From contig JADWOT020000001.1 of assembly GCA_036345935.2 (NCBI GenBank), forward strand, positions 25,825,232 to 25,889,231: DNA of 64,000 nt. Direction: 5' to 3'. A program made the translations under genes and the position numbers. Under the pieces are notes generated by a model. The model had not been told where the DNA came from and ran no database searches. It was given only the letters and a program-made list of their open reading frames with translations. Positions within the stretch are counted from its first letter, which is position 1, and every line of letters starts with the position of its first letter. Shown here one piece after another: positions 62,885 through 64,000 of this stretch. Source of the DNA: Taenia hydatigena (taxonomy: Eukaryota > Platyhelminthes > Cestoda > Cyclophyllidea > Taeniidae).

Positions 62885-64000
62885 GAAATCATTCCCATTC
62901 AATTCAGCCTATGAGATATCTAGCCCATGGTCTTCAAATCCATTCCGCCTACATCGACTGTACGCTTGGCGTGATGAGACGCGTGGCACTCACACATTCC
63001 TCTATTACGCTTCTTACCAATGATTGCACAAAATGACATAATGTAGGTATGATTTTATAATATCGTGTGCAAGGCTTTTTACAATGTGTGTCACACTTAA
63101 AGGATGATACCGTAATTTTAGCTCTATCGCTACGTCCATTTAACCCTTTTGTGGTCCATAAACATTACAAGTGCTCATCACTTTTGCTTTTGGAAAGTCT
63201 AATATTTGACCTATGTGGTTGGCTACTTAAAATAAAATATAGAGGGGGACGAAAATAACGAATAATATTAGTGTTCACTCAATTCGAAGGGGCCGAACAA
63301 CTCTCAAGTGCATTTGAACTGTTGACAGGTTGGCATCTACTCCTTTGAAATTTAGCCCGTGACGAGGGGTAATGATGATTGCACAATTAAAGGTCCAAAG
63401 CCATAATATGGCTTTGAAGGTGTGGTGTAGTAAGATTAAGGCTGTCTGTGGTCCAAATCCTACCCTTCCTTCTCTCATCTCATTCAACTTGACCGAGAGC
63501 AGCATTCATTCGATTGAGCTCTACATTGCGAAGACCTAAGCTTCATCAAAACCCATCCACTTGCTTCGGGCCGTAGTATTTGCACCTAAAGTTGCAATTT
63601 ATAATAGGTTTTGCAGCTGCTGTCTTCAGTCAGATTAATCCGCTTCTATCCTTTGGTAGTAAATTGATCCAAAACACCGTTGAATTTGACACACACCGGG
63701 TGTGCAATGACGAGTGGTTTAGAGGAGGGCAACTTACCGCTCATCTGAGGACAATCTATCCAATTCGAACTTATTGTCAGCGGAAATGACAAGTCCTCAC
63801 GATCAAAGTTAAAAGACGCCGAAATCTAGATCGCAACACTTTACCTGGGCACCAGAATCCTAGCACAATCACTTATGGTTATATTTTACTTCACAATTGA
63901 TCCGCCCACCAGCTTTATTCATAAAGCAGGTACTGATACCTTCTCATGTGGAAATGTAGGTAGCAATAAATTATTGACTCGTCATTTTGAGTTTGTTTTA

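Larger units (their letters stand above)
59870..63890. repeat. Segmental duplicate 2 (gene 3 copy)
   Basis: Direct counterpart of 34800-38578. It keeps about 670 bases (62600-63270) that duplicate 1 lost, including the promoter and signal-peptide exon. Homology fades near the end of the window, about 63890. Confidence 0.8.

Overview
The window looks like eukaryotic, intron-containing, gene-poor DNA of roughly 40% GC, most likely from a taeniid tapeworm (Taenia, Echinococcus or a relative). The clue is a small family of genes in which a 79-base signal-peptide exon is joined by a phase-1 intron to phase-1 exons, each coding one fibronectin type III (Fn3) domain. This is the architecture I know from the taeniid oncosphere antigen family (EG95, TSOL18, 45W/TSOL45). 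The species call is an inference. No long open reading frame, tRNA, rRNA or CRISPR array was recognised, and nearly all the short ORFs look like chance.

Layout: 1-5.9 kb is non-genic with diverged repeat units. 5.9-11.6 kb is a diverged copy (R1a) of a long duplicated block, interrupted by an insertion of about 0.7 kb. 11.6-15.7 kb is non-genic. Gene 1 (plus strand, one Fn3 domain) starts at 15745. It is followed by an old, diverged inverted repeat (about 16.9-19.1 kb against 21.1-23.2 kb). At 24.3-25.6 kb lies a tandem repeat unit that abuts the main structure.

The main structure is a near-central palindrome. Bases 25575-34265 and 38505-47195 are reverse complements of each other with no difference seen (arms of 8691 bases, coordinates always summing to 72770). 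They flank a spacer of 4239 bases. The spacer carries gene 2, a broken two-Fn3 gene on the minus strand. The right arm runs without a break into the rest of the second R1 copy (to about 48.4 kb), so the right arm looks like the original and the left arm like the copy.

48.4-59.8 kb is non-genic apart from weak repeats. 59.9-63.9 kb is a direct, diverged duplicate of the gene 2 segment and carries gene 3 (minus strand), the apparently intact version: TATA box, signal-peptide exon and two Fn3 exons. Comparing genes 2 and 3 shows how gene 2 broke: exon 1 was lost in a deletion of about 0.7 kb, and an in-frame TGA replaced a conserved Trp in the first Fn3 domain. It also shows that the first Fn3 exon has diverged far more than the second. 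Taken together, the window is an antigen-family locus shaped by repeated segmental duplication and inversion.
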